64,000 nt of DNA, taken from the NCBI RefSeq assembly GCF_001278115.1, contig NZ_LIYD01000005.1, forward strand, positions 3,862,615-3,926,614, written 5' to 3'. Below the pieces are notes generated by a model. It made no database searches, was not told the DNA's origin, and saw only the letters and a program-made list of their open reading frames with translations. Position numbers and translations under genes: made by a program. Source of the stretch: Flavobacterium akiainvivens. Lineage in GTDB: Bacteria; Bacteroidota; Bacteroidia; Flavobacteriales; Flavobacteriaceae. Positions 50,830 through 59,068 of the stretch are shown here, piece after piece (the stretch's first letter is position 1; each line of letters starts with the position of its first letter).

Positions 50830-51888
50830 TTAGATTTTATACACAAATGCGTTGATATTCATACCCGCACCTACCGATGCAAAGATAACTGCATCGCCCT
50901 TATTGAGCTGGTGTCCGGGCAGGATATCTTTAATCATTAAATCGTAAAGCGTTGGTATTGTGGCTACTGAGCTATTTCCGAGCTTGTGGATGCTCATGGG
51001 CATGATGCCTTCGGGCATGGGTTGGCCCTGAAGCTTGTAAAAACGCTGTACAATGGCCTCGTCCATCTTTTCGTTGGCCTGGTGTATCAGAATTTTCTTG
51101 ATGTCAGTAATTGCTATTCCGCTGTCTTTCAGGCAGTCAAGCATGGCTTGGGGCACACGGCTCAGGGCAAACTCATATATTTTGCGTCCGTACATTTTGA
51201 TGTAGCGCACATCCGGGTCGTGGTCTTTATTGTAGGAATTTCCGTAAAAAAGGAAGTAAGCCTCATCATAAGTGTATGATGTTGAGGCATGTGCAAGTAT
51301 GCCGCCTTCTTCTTCGGTAGCCTCTATAATGCTTGCCCCTGCGCCGTCGCTGTAAATCATGCTGTCGCGGTCGTGTGGGTCAACCACACGGCTAAGAGTC
51401 TCAGCGCCAATAACTAAGCATCGTTTTGCCATGCCTGATTTGATGAATGCCATGGCCTGGATAACGCCTTCAACCCACCCCGGGCACCCGAAAAGGATGT
51501 CGTAAGCCACACATTTTGGGTTCTTTATGCGCAGGCTGTGCTTTACGCGGCTGGCAAGGCTTGGCAGGATATCGGTCTGTATGGCACCCTCCTTAACGTT
51601 GCCAAAATTATGGGCAAATATGATATAATCAAGGGTTTCGGGGTCTATACCTGCGTCTTCAATGGCTTTTTCGGCTGCGTAAAAGGCTATGTCTGAGGTT
51701 AGTAAATCTCCCGTTACATAGCGGCGCTCTTCAATGCCGGTTATCTGCTGGAACTTCTCTGTAACCACTTCATTAGAATAGGGCAGGGGTTTGCCTTCCT
51801 CATCAAGGAACTGGTGGCTGGCGAAATCGATATTAGGAACGATGCGGGTAGGTATATAGCTACCGGAACCGGTTATTTTGATGCTCAT
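50830..51888 (-). CDS. 3-oxoacyl-ACP synthase III (FabH-like)
   Basis: The 352-residue thiolase-fold enzyme condenses an acyl-CoA starter with malonyl-ACP. The catalytic triad is present as Cys135 (LFGCPGW), His269 (IHQANEKM) and Asn305 (KLGNSSVAT). The motif GAGMNINAFVYKI closes the fold. It is some 25 residues longer than typical FabH, mostly in the N-terminal half (DEEGKPLPYSNEVV), and fits the second FabH type found in Bacteroidetes. It may supply a special acyl chain and not bulk fatty-acid initiation (inference). It is monocistronic. Confidence 0.88.
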   Translation of the reverse strand: MSIKITGSGSYIPTRIVPNIDFASHQFLDEEGKPLPYSNEVVTEKFQQITGIEERRYVTGDLLTSDIAFYAAEKAIEDAGIDPETLDYIIFAHNFGNVKEGAIQTDILPSLASRVKHSLRIKNPKCVAYDILFGCPGWVEGVIQAMAFIKSGMAKRCLVIGAETLSRVVDPHDRDSMIYSDGAGASIIEATEEEGGILAHASTSYTYDEAYFLFYGNSYNKDHDPDVRYIKMYGRKIYEFALSRVPQAMLDCLKDSGIAITDIKKILIHQANEKMDEAIVQRFYKLQGQPMPEGIMPMSIHKLGNSSVATIPTLYDLMIKDILPGHQLNKGDAVIFASVGAGMNINAFVYKI

Positions 51889-52026
51889 TTCAGGATGTTT
51901 AAAATCTTAGTTTGTTATATGTAACGCTAAGTTAGGCATTATTAGCATTACAATATTACAAAAAATATTATGCTTGCATATAAAATATAGTTTTAAAATT
52001 CAAGGTGTTATAAAATTATCACATTA

Positions 52027-52404
52027 TCAGTTTTGTGCGTTATACAGCTTAATTTTCATAACGGTTGCAATGCTTTCTGCCCGTGTTTTTATCTTTTCTG
52101 CATTAAGCCCGGTAAATAGGCTGTCTACAGTGGTGTTAAAATGCCCCAGCCAGATGCTAAAATGCTCACCTGTAAGGCGTTCCTGTGCGTTTAGGTCAAG
52201 GTGTATCTGCATGGGGTTTTTCTTATAACTGCCTGTGTGGAAAAGGCTTAGTTCCCAAAAGTCGGTTAAAGAAGGCATGTGTTCCTCAAGGTTTATTTTG
52301 GCAATATCCGTAAAAATATAACTTATGCCGGGGTCATTTAACAGGCGGGTGTAGAACGCCCACAACAGCTGTTCAAGGTCGGTACGGGTTTCAATATCTT
52401 TCAT
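52027..52404 (-). CDS. Group III truncated haemoglobin
   Basis: The 125-residue haem protein of the 2/2 globin fold has features of group III: LLWAFYTRLLNDP (Phe-Tyr at B9-B10), EEHMPSLTDFWELSLF, and a candidate proximal His68 in MQIHLDLN, followed by HFSIWLGHF. Group III globins such as Campylobacter Ctb are linked to nitric oxide or oxygen stress. A Crp/Fnr-type palindrome at 52450-52469 and a TACCTTTA -7-like box (52429-52422) precede it, which fits regulation by a nitrosative or oxygen sensor. It is a separate unit, downstream of gcvP beyond a terminator. Confidence 0.88.
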   Translation of the reverse strand: MKDIETRTDLEQLLWAFYTRLLNDPGISYIFTDIAKINLEEHMPSLTDFWELSLFHTGSYKKNPMQIHLDLNAQERLTGEHFSIWLGHFNTTVDSLFTGLNAEKIKTRAESIATVMKIKLYNAQN

Positions 52405-52449
52405 GTTCTGATAATTTCCGGTAAAGGTACTACAGCCGGCAGTTGGCGA

Positions 52450-52469
52450 TTTATGACCTTAGTCATAAA
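52450..52469 (-). promoter_or_regulatory. Crp/Fnr-type palindromic site upstream of the truncated haemoglobin gene
   Basis: A perfect 8-bp inverted repeat, TTTATGAC-CTTA-GTCATAAA, is centred at 52459.5. The start site predicted from the -7-like box is about 52418, so the centre is near -41, the position of class II activator sites of the Crp/Fnr family. The ATGAC half-site and 4-base spacer recall NO-responsive members of that family (HcpR/Dnr type), by inference. Confidence 0.5.
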
Positions 52470-52472
52470 AAA

Positions 52473-52493
52473 ACTCCCGCCAATGGCGGGAGT
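52473..52493 (-). terminator. Rho-independent terminator of gcvP (minus strand)
   Basis: A 9-bp stem ACTCCCGCC / GGCGGGAGT (52473-52481 / 52485-52493) is followed on the minus strand by seven T residues. Confidence 0.87.
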
Positions 52494-52503
52494 CTTCGTT
52501 ATT

Positions 52504-55353
52504 TTAGTTTTCCATGTAGGCCTCAATTGGTGCGCAAGAGCACACCAGGTTGCGGTCGCCATAGGCATCGTCTACGCGGCGTACGCCCGGCCAGAACTTG
52601 TTTTCTTGCAGATAATCAAGCGGGTAGGCGGCTTTCTCACGGCTGTATGGTAAATCCCAGGTATCGGCCGTAAGCATAGCAAGTGTATGCGGAGAATTCT
52701 TAAGTACGTTGTTTTTATCGTCGGCGCTGGCCTCGTCAATCTCTTTACGGATGGCAATCATGGCATCGCAAAAACGGTCAAGCTCCTCAAGGTTTTCGCT
52801 TTCAGTAGGTTCAACCATCAGCGTACCTGCTACAGGGAAAGACACCGTAGGCGCGTGGAAACCGTAGTCCATCAAACGCTTGGCTATGTCAGTAACCTCA
52901 ATGCCGTTGGCTTTAAACGGACGGCATTCTAGTATCATTTCGTGGGCAGCACGGCCCAGTTCGCCGGTATAAAGGGTGTCAAAGTAGCCAGCAAGGCGCT
53001 CCTTAATGTAATTGGCGTTAAGTATGGCGTGGTGTGTGGCGCTGGTAAGGCCTTCTGCACCAAGCATAGTGATGTAACCATAAGATATTAAGCATACAAG
53101 TGCTGAACCCCATGGCGCTGCAGATATAGCGGTAATGGCCTTATCGCCGCCTGTAGTGATAACCGGGTTGCCCGGAAGGAACGGTACAAGATGCTCTGCT
53201 ACACAAATAGGGCCAACACCCGGTCCACCACCACCGTGAGGTATAGCGAAGGTTTTGTGCAGGTTAAGGTGGCACACGTCAGCACCAATAGTGGCAGGGT
53301 TTGTAAGGCCTACCTGGGCGTTCATGTTAGCGCCATCCATATACACCTGGCCGCCGTTTTCGTGTATTATTTTGGTAACTTCTATAATAGAAGCCTCATA
53401 CACACCGTGTGTAGAAGGGTAAGTAACCATTAGGCACGCAAGGTTATCTTTGTGCAGTTCGGCTTTTGCCCTTAGGTCTTCTACGTCAATATTTCCGTTT
53501 TCAGATGTTTTGGTAACCACAACCTCCATACCGGCCATATGGGCGGTAGCAGGGTTTGTGCCGTGTGCCGAAGCCGGTATCAGGGCAATGTTCCTGTGGC
53601 TTTGGCCAATAGACTCCTGGTAAGCGCGGATAACCATAAGGCCTGCATATTCGCCCTGTGCGCCACTGTTAGGCTGTAGGGTAGTGCCTGCAAAACCGGT
53701 AACCACGTTAAGTTGCTCTTCCAGTTTTTTAAGCATGGTTTGGTAGCCCTGCGCCTGCTCTACAGGTGCAAACGGGTGCACGCTGTTCCAGCTTGGTAAG
53801 CTTAGCGGCAGCATTTCTGCGGCAGCATTAAGCTTCATGGTACATGAGCCAAGCGATATCATCGAGTGGTTTAGCGCAAGGTCAAGGCGCTCCAGCTTCT
53901 TGATGTAACGCATAAGCGCCGTTTCGCTGTGGTATTTGTTAAACACCTCATGCGTAAGGAATTCGCTGGTGCGGATAAGGTTTTGCGGTATATAGGCCGT
54001 TTCACTAAGTGCAGAAACAGTCTCAGCCGTTTTGCCTGTAGCCTCAGCAAATACAGCAATAATATCGTTAATGTCTTTAACCGAAGTAGTTTCGTTAAAG
54101 GCAATGCTAACCGTGTTTTCGTCTATGTAGAAGAAGTTGATTTCCTTCGCTTCGGCGGCAGCCTTAACTTTAGCGGCATCAGCCTTCACTACAATGGTGT
54201 CAAAGAATGATGTATTAGTCTGGTATACACCCAGTTTGTTAAGCGCATCGGCAGTAGTAACGGCACTTGCGTGAACCTTATCGGCAATGTACTGTAGGCC
54301 TTTAGGGCCGTGGTATACGGCATACATACCCGCCATAACGGCAAGCAGTACCTGTGCAGTACAAATGTTAGATGTAGCTTTTTCACGCTTGATGTGCTGC
54401 TCACGCGTCTGTAACGCCATACGTAGCGCACGGTTGCCGTTAACATCGATAGTTACGCCAATAATACGGCCCGGCATAGAACGCTTGTATTCGTCTTTTG
54501 TGGCAAAGAACGCCGCGTGAGGGCCTCCGTAACCCATTGGTATACCGAAGCGCTGGGTAGTACCCACCACAACATCGGCACCAAGCTCACCCGGTGAAGT
54601 AAGCTTCACAAGGCTAAGGATATCGGCCGCTACAGCTGTTTTTATGTTGTTTTCTTTTGCTTTGGCTATAAAGGCTGCATAGTCAAACACCTGGCCAAAT
54701 TTGCCCGGGTATTGCAGGATAGCACCAAAGAAATCAGCCGAGAAATCAAACTCCTCGTGGTTGCCTACAACAAGCTCAACGCCAATAGGGGTAGAGCGGG
54801 TTTGCAGTACGCTAAGGGTTTGTGGCAGTATCTCTTCGCTAACAAAGAATTTGTTTACGTTGGCTTTCTTCTGGTCGCGGGTACGCACATCAAACAGTAG
54901 TGCCATAGCCTCGGCAGCAGCCGTACCTTCGTCAAGAAGCGATGCATTTGCTATTTCCATACCGGTCAGTTCAATAACTGTAGTCTGGTAGTTTAGCAGC
55001 GCCTCAAGGCGGCCCTGAGCAATCTCGGCCTGGTAAGGCGTGTAGGCAGTATACCAGCCCGGGTTTTCGAAAATATTGCGTTGAATAGGCGCCGGAACAA
55101 TGGCAGGGTGGTAGCCCAAACCTATAAAGCTCCTGAAGATTTTGTTCTGGCTGCCCAGTTTGGTTATGTGGTTAAGGTACTCATACTCAGTAAGGGCGGG
55201 CTCAAGGTTAAGCGGCGCCTTTAGCAGGATGTCATCTGGTATTGTTTCATATATCAGCTGGGCCATGTTGTCCACGCCAATAGTTTTAAACATATGCTGC
55301 AAGTCGGCCTCTCTGGGGCCAATATGCCTTAAAGCAAAAGCATCAGTTTTCAT
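52504..55353 (-). CDS. gcvP: Glycine dehydrogenase (decarboxylating), glycine cleavage P protein
   Basis: The 949-residue protein is the fused single-chain form of the P protein. It decarboxylates glycine with pyridoxal phosphate and passes the aminomethyl group to the H protein. The PLP lysine is Lys700 in HLNLHKTFAIPHGGGGPG. Other hallmarks are RHIGPREADL at the start, MGYGGPHAAFFA, SLGSCTMKLNAAAEMLP and GANMNAQVGL. It is monocistronic, with the perfect -7 box TAATTTTG (55388-55381, minus strand). No glycine riboswitch is seen in the short upstream gap. Confidence 0.95.
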   Translation of the reverse strand: MKTDAFALRHIGPREADLQHMFKTIGVDNMAQLIYETIPDDILLKAPLNLEPALTEYEYLNHITKLGSQNKIFRSFIGLGYHPAIVPAPIQRNIFENPGWYTAYTPYQAEIAQGRLEALLNYQTTVIELTGMEIANASLLDEGTAAAEAMALLFDVRTRDQKKANVNKFFVSEEILPQTLSVLQTRSTPIGVELVVGNHEEFDFSADFFGAILQYPGKFGQVFDYAAFIAKAKENNIKTAVAADILSLVKLTSPGELGADVVVGTTQRFGIPMGYGGPHAAFFATKDEYKRSMPGRIIGVTIDVNGNRALRMALQTREQHIKREKATSNICTAQVLLAVMAGMYAVYHGPKGLQYIADKVHASAVTTADALNKLGVYQTNTSFFDTIVVKADAAKVKAAAEAKEINFFYIDENTVSIAFNETTSVKDINDIIAVFAEATGKTAETVSALSETAYIPQNLIRTSEFLTHEVFNKYHSETALMRYIKKLERLDLALNHSMISLGSCTMKLNAAAEMLPLSLPSWNSVHPFAPVEQAQGYQTMLKKLEEQLNVVTGFAGTTLQPNSGAQGEYAGLMVIRAYQESIGQSHRNIALIPASAHGTNPATAHMAGMEVVVTKTSENGNIDVEDLRAKAELHKDNLACLMVTYPSTHGVYEASIIEVTKIIHENGGQVYMDGANMNAQVGLTNPATIGADVCHLNLHKTFAIPHGGGGPGVGPICVAEHLVPFLPGNPVITTGGDKAITAISAAPWGSALVCLISYGYITMLGAEGLTSATHHAILNANYIKERLAGYFDTLYTGELGRAAHEMILECRPFKANGIEVTDIAKRLMDYGFHAPTVSFPVAGTLMVEPTESENLEELDRFCDAMIAIRKEIDEASADDKNNVLKNSPHTLAMLTADTWDLPYSREKAAYPLDYLQENKFWPGVRRVDDAYGDRNLVCSCAPIEAYMEN

Positions 55354-55380
55354 GTATAGTATGCGTTGTTTTTAAAGGCA

Positions 55381-55388
55381 CAAAATTA
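55381..55388 (-). promoter_or_regulatory. -7 promoter box of gcvP
   Basis: TAATTTTG on the minus strand is a perfect TAnnTTTG match, 27 bases before the gcvP ATG. Confidence 0.5.
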
Positions 55389-55473
55389 GTGATTTATCTT
55401 CAGATTTTAATAATATGAAAAGCTTGATTTTGTGAATTTTTCAACACAAAACAGATGCTGTTGTGATATTGAT

Positions 55474-55481
55474 TATTTTTG
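55474..55481 (+). promoter_or_regulatory. -7 promoter box TATTTTTG
   Basis: A perfect box ends 4 bases before the ATG at 55486. The predicted start site coincides with the start codon region, as at 7204-7211. Confidence 0.5.
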
Positions 55482-55485
55482 TAGG

Positions 55486-56301
55486 ATGGATATGGCAAAA
55501 AGGCTTTTTTACTTCTACATACACGGCAGCATTCACGTGGCAATTGCCGTGCTGAGCCTGGTGCTCATGACGTATCATATGTTTAATTTACCCTTTGATG
55601 CCCCCATGGCTGGCTTTGCCTTTTTCGGGACGCTTTTTGGGTACAACTTCATAAAATATGAGGCGCGCTTCAGGAAAAAGCTACCACTGAGGCGCTTTCA
55701 TAAAGCTGTGGCAGCCATTAGTATAACAGCGCTCATACTGGGGGCAGTATGCTTTTTCCTGCTTAACCGCGAGGCACAACTGGCATCGCTGGCGTTTGCG
55801 GCACTGTCGGTTTTGTATGCCGTGCCGTTTGGTTCAAGGGGTAATTTACGCAGCCTGGCGGGTATAAAAATCTATATTGTAGCGTTGTGCTGGGCAGGTG
55901 TTACCACGCTTATGCCGCTGCTCAACGCGGGGATTGACCTGGGGCAGGATGCATGGCTTAAGTTTTGCCAGCGTTTTTTGCTGACTATCATACTGATACT
56001 GATTTTTGAAATTATAGACCTTGCCGAAGACAACCCCAGCCTGAAAACCGTGCCCCAGAAAATAGGGATAAAAAACACCCGCCTGCTCAACATTATGCTG
56101 CTGGCTGTGTTTTACTATCTCGAATTTTTAAAGACCTATGTAGATAGTAACCAGCTGGGGGTAAACGTAGCATTGGTGCTGGCCGTGGGGCTTTTTACCA
56201 TGGGGGCATCGCCGGAGCGCAATAAATACTACACCCTGTTTTGGGTTGAAAGTGTGCCGATATTCTGGCTGGGGTTGGTGTATTTAGTGGGTGGGTTTTA
56301 G
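55486..56301 (+). CDS. UbiA-like polytopic membrane protein
   Basis: The product has about 271 residues from the ATG at 55486 (55492 is an alternative), with seven to eight hydrophobic helices. The segment EIIDLAEDNPSLKTVPQKIG resembles the second Asp-rich motif of UbiA prenyltransferases, but the first NDxxDxxxD motif is replaced by a GYNFIKYEARF region. It may be a divergent or inactive relative. The upstream start at 55432 is rejected because the -7 box lies inside that extension. The stop overlaps the convergent epimerase gene by 4 bases. Confidence 0.72.
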   Translation: MDMAKRLFYFYIHGSIHVAIAVLSLVLMTYHMFNLPFDAPMAGFAFFGTLFGYNFIKYEARFRKKLPLRRFHKAVAAISITALILGAVCFFLLNREAQLASLAFAALSVLYAVPFGSRGNLRSLAGIKIYIVALCWAGVTTLMPLLNAGIDLGQDAWLKFCQRFLLTIILILIFEIIDLAEDNPSLKTVPQKIGIKNTRLLNIMLLAVFYYLEFLKTYVDSNQLGVNVALVLAVGLFTMGASPERNKYYTLFWVESVPIFWLGLVYLVGGF

Positions 56302-57203
56302 CTTTTTACAAGGTTTGTAAGGGCCTGGCTAAGCCTGCCGTATGAAAATGTAAAGCCACTATCCTGTAGCCTTTTAGGGATAACATTGCGGCTTTTGAGT
56401 ACCAGTTCGGTCTCAGTGCCTATTAAGGCTGCGCCCATCTTTAAAAGCCATTTGGTTATCGGTATGCCAAACGGCCTGCCTGTAGCGCGTTGCAAAGCCG
56501 TCATAAATTCTGCATTTCGTACCGGAGTGGGCGATACCACATTAACCACGCCTTCCATTTTATTGGTTATGATAAATGCCACGGCACGGGCAAAGTCGGC
56601 TTCGTGAATCCAGCTTACAAACTGTTTGCCGCTGCCCTGCCTGCCGCCAAGCCCTGCTTTTACAAGGTTTTTTAGCGGTACAAAAGCCCCGCCGTTTTTG
56701 CCTAAAACTATTGAGGTGCGCAGTGCGGTTTTAATGGTGTGCGGCGTTTCGGCAGCAAAAAAGGTGCTTTCCCAAACTTTGGCTACATTCATAGAAAAAT
56801 CATGGCCAATTTCGCCTGTTGCCTCATCCATCTGTTTGTCTTCAGAATGCCTGTAAATAGTAGCGGTAGAAGAGTTTAGCCAGTGTTTGGGCGGGTTGGT
56901 GCATTGTGCAATAGCCCGGCCAAGTACAGCGGTACTCTCTGTGCGCGATGCCATTATTTCACGCTTATTCTCCTCATTATACCTACAGTCTACCGACTTA
57001 CCGGCGAGGTTAATAAGCACATCGGCACCTTCAAGTTCGGTTTGCCATCCGGTAAGGGTTTTGGCATCCCAATGCACATATTTTATGGTGTTATCTGTAA
57101 AGCCCTTTCCGCGGGTGAGTATTACAATTTTATGCTCTTTTTTAAAGTGGTTTGCCAGTACCTGCCCTAAAAAGCCGGTGCCTGCTGCTATTACTATTTT
57201 CAT
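56298..57203 (-). CDS. TIGR01777-family NAD(P)-binding epimerase-like protein
   Basis: The 301-residue extended SDR fold has the cofactor loop GTGFLG (residues 8-13). The characteristic segments DVLINLAGKSVDCRYN, HWLNSSTATIYRHSED and FVSWIHEADFARAVAFII are present. The domain ends with a C-terminal DUF1731-like part (PKRLQDSGFTFSY). The substrate is unknown. It is the last gene of the GbsR-linked operon, with its ATG overlapping the stop of the small membrane gene at 57200-57526 (ATGA). Confidence 0.88.
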   Translation of the reverse strand: MKIVIAAGTGFLGQVLANHFKKEHKIVILTRGKGFTDNTIKYVHWDAKTLTGWQTELEGADVLINLAGKSVDCRYNEENKREIMASRTESTAVLGRAIAQCTNPPKHWLNSSTATIYRHSEDKQMDEATGEIGHDFSMNVAKVWESTFFAAETPHTIKTALRTSIVLGKNGGAFVPLKNLVKAGLGGRQGSGKQFVSWIHEADFARAVAFIITNKMEGVVNVVSPTPVRNAEFMTALQRATGRPFGIPITKWLLKMGAALIGTETELVLKSRNVIPKRLQDSGFTFSYGRLSQALTNLVKS

Positions 57204-57526
57204 GGTTTGAATGCTTTAGTTAATATATATGTGATATACACGTGATAGAGCGCTATGCCTAAAGATAAAAAGATTATATAGTATATGCCGCCAAATGCAC
57301 CACCGGTTATAATGCAGAACAGTACGGATATCCAGTAGTAATTGACCCGTATTTGTAAGGGCCTGCCAAGGCGGGGATAGAGGAAGAACATTATTGCTAA
57401 TGATATCCCCACCTGATAAAGGCCCGGTAATGCCAGCACCTGTGGTAGCCCTAACAGGATGCATACCAGTGTTATAATAAACAACGTGCAGTTTAGACGG
57501 TAAGCAACTTTTAAAAAGTTTGTCAT
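57200..57526 (-). CDS. Small four-helix membrane protein, family A, member 3
   Basis: The 108-residue product is almost entirely hydrophobic, with four predicted helices and an ending GIALYHVYITYILTKAF. It is a diverged relative of the proteins at 57554 and 58664, which end in CYFVYVT or GYFVYVT segments. It overlaps the epimerase start by 4 bases (ATGA) and follows the member-2 gene by 27 bases. No known family is recognised. Confidence 0.7.
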   Translation of the reverse strand: MTNFLKVAYRLNCTLFIITLVCILLGLPQVLALPGLYQVGISLAIMFFLYPRLGRPLQIRVNYYWISVLFCIITGGAFGGIYYIIFLSLGIALYHVYITYILTKAFKP

Positions 57527-57553
57527 GGTTTGTAACTACACCTTAAAGGATAG

Positions 57554-57910
57554 CTATGTTTCATTTTTATTGGGATTTAATGAAAATACATAAGTGACAT
57601 ATACAAAGTATCCTGCAATGCACATTGGGATACCACAAAGAATGATAGGGATGTAAATTCTTTCTTTTAAGTTTCGAAGTGTAAGCGCTAACAGCAGCCA
57701 TGTAATTACTAATATCCAGTACACGAGTAGTTTGACTGTTTGCTGCTTTTCAAATTTCCTAAGTAATACAGTAAGGATAATTGCTGTTATTACTTGGTAA
57801 CAGCCCAATAAAAACTGGGCTGTTAGGGCTTTAAAACCATATGCAGTGTAGAGTGTAATGGTTAAGGCTACTGCCGCATAGTTAACGTAGTGGGCTATTC
57901 TTAAAATCAT
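57554..57910 (-). CDS. Small four-helix membrane protein, family A, member 2
   Basis: The 118-residue product has four predicted helices. The N-terminus ILRIAHYVNYAAVALTITLY matches KYIHYINFFALGITLLLY of member 1. A QFLLGCYQVITAIILTVLL helix matches QLILGSLQLLLAAIITIA, and the end IPMCIAGYFVYVTYV matches IPMCVACYFVYVTSC. The ATG overlaps the stop of the family-B gene upstream (ATGA). The function is unknown. Confidence 0.75.
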   Translation of the reverse strand: MILRIAHYVNYAAVALTITLYTAYGFKALTAQFLLGCYQVITAIILTVLLRKFEKQQTVKLLVYWILVITWLLLALTLRNLKERIYIPIILCGIPMCIAGYFVYVTYVFSLNPNKNET

Positions 57911-58302
57911 GGCTTGCCTGCTGTAAACACTATACGCTCATCGATACGGTTTTCTTTGGCTTTTCTTTTCCCACGGAAAAAGAAGTACAGGTTAAGGAAC
58001 AGCATGAAGCCCAGGTAAATGCTAAACCCGCCTATTTTGTAGCTTAGCGCCTCTACAAGTGCCTGGTAGCTGTTGTTATACAGGTCTATGCGCAGTATAA
58101 GGAATGCGAAACCAAGGTTGAGGAGATAAAACCCGGTTTCAAAAAGCTTGTTGGTGGCGTTTGCAATTTCTTCGCGGCCTTTAAAGATGTCGAGCATAAA
58201 AATGCGGGCGTTTTTAAAGAGCGTGCGGCTTACTATCAGTGTAAGTGCTATTGCCACAGGCAGGTAAATAAAGTAGCCGGTAAGGATTTTGGTGGTTTCC
58301 AT
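57907..58302 (-). CDS. Small membrane protein, family B, member 2
   Basis: The 131-residue product has an N-terminal helix, a conserved soluble turn, then two to three helices and a basic tail (RGKRKAKENRIDER). The turn and following helix, FKGREEIANATNKLFETGFY-LLNLGFAFLIL, match MPGHEELCTRINKILLTGYY-LVNIGYAATTL of the neighbouring B protein, giving the pattern GxEE(I/L)xxxxNK(L/I)xxTG(F/Y)YL(L/V)N(L/I)G(F/Y)A. It is 17 bases downstream of B1. Confidence 0.75.
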   Translation of the reverse strand: METTKILTGYFIYLPVAIALTLIVSRTLFKNARIFMLDIFKGREEIANATNKLFETGFYLLNLGFAFLILRIDLYNNSYQALVEALSYKIGGFSIYLGFMLFLNLYFFFRGKRKAKENRIDERIVFTAGKP

Positions 58303-58319
58303 AATATGTAGTTTTATGT

Positions 58320-58667
58320 TTAATGAATAAGTTTCTTAACGTATTTGGTAATAACAAACAGGTTGATGTAGTGCAGCGCTGAGAGTATCAGCACTATCAA
58401 TGCTATACGATAACTGAGTGTTTCTAAAAGCATGGCCCATGTTGTAATTTTCTGCCAGCTGATGAGCGTGGTGGCTGCGTAGCCTATGTTAACCAGGTAG
58501 TAGCCTGTGAGCAGTATTTTGTTAATGCGGGTACACAACTCTTCATGCCCCGGCATTAGGGAGAGTACATACACGTTGCCGTTTCGGTAGCATATTTGCC
58601 CCACTACTACAATTATATAGGCTACTGCCGCCAGAAAAATACCGTATGATACAAGGTTGAGGTTCAT
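58320..58667 (-). CDS. Small membrane protein, family B, member 1
   Basis: The product has 115 residues from the ATG at 58667. That start was chosen because it overlaps the preceding stop as ATGA; the longer frame is only read-through of the upstream gene's DNA. It shares the GHEEL...NKILLTGYYLVNIGYA signature of family B and has three to four predicted helices. The function is unknown. Confidence 0.75.
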   Translation of the reverse strand: MNLNLVSYGIFLAAVAYIIVVVGQICYRNGNVYVLSLMPGHEELCTRINKILLTGYYLVNIGYAATTLISWQKITTWAMLLETLSYRIALIVLILSALHYINLFVITKYVKKLIH

Positions 58668-59017
58668 GGTTCCGGGTTTAAATATCCGTTTATGCAGCTG
58701 GTAACATATACAAAATAGCAGGCAACACACATAGGGATTACGAATATAAAAAGCACTGTGGCTGTTGTATTGTCCTCATATGCAAGCCATGTTACCAGGG
58801 CTATGAACACAGCTGCTAAGGCAAATGCCCAATACCTTAAAAGCAGCTTCTTGCACCTCTCGTTAAGTTTTTCGTAGTAAGCTATTGTAATGATTGCGGC
58901 AAGTAACAGTTGTAGCGAACCTAATATAAGCTGGGCAAACATGCCAAGAAATAGGGTTACGTACAGTAACAGGGTAATGCCCAATGCAAAGAAGTTTATG
59001 TAGTGAATATATTTCAT
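58664..59017 (-). CDS. Small four-helix membrane protein, family A, member 1
   Basis: The 117-residue product is the first of the membrane-protein genes after the regulator. Four predicted helices end in VIPMCVACYFVYVTSCINGY. The 18-bp palindrome at 59034-59051 lies 17 bases upstream of its ATG. The function is unknown. Confidence 0.75.
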   Translation of the reverse strand: MKYIHYINFFALGITLLLYVTLFLGMFAQLILGSLQLLLAAIITIAYYEKLNERCKKLLLRYWAFALAAVFIALVTWLAYEDNTTATVLFIFVIPMCVACYFVYVTSCINGYLNPEP

Positions 59018-59033
59018 ATTGTAAGTTTTAAAT

Positions 59034-59051
59034 TTTCAGTAATTATTGAAA
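59034..59051 (-). promoter_or_regulatory. Palindromic operator candidate, copy 2
   Basis: TTTCAGTAATTATTGAAA is an 18-bp palindrome with TTTCA/TGAAA arms, in the 51-base gap between the gbsR-like gene and the membrane-protein operon. It matches the copy at 59605-59622 at 15 of 18 positions. Confidence 0.5.
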
Positions 59052-59068
59052 CATTAGAATAAAAATTT

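Noticed and set aside
55354..55485. Glycine riboswitch upstream of gcvP
   Set aside because: The gap is about 130 bases, shared with a divergent promoter, and holds only a normal -7 box.
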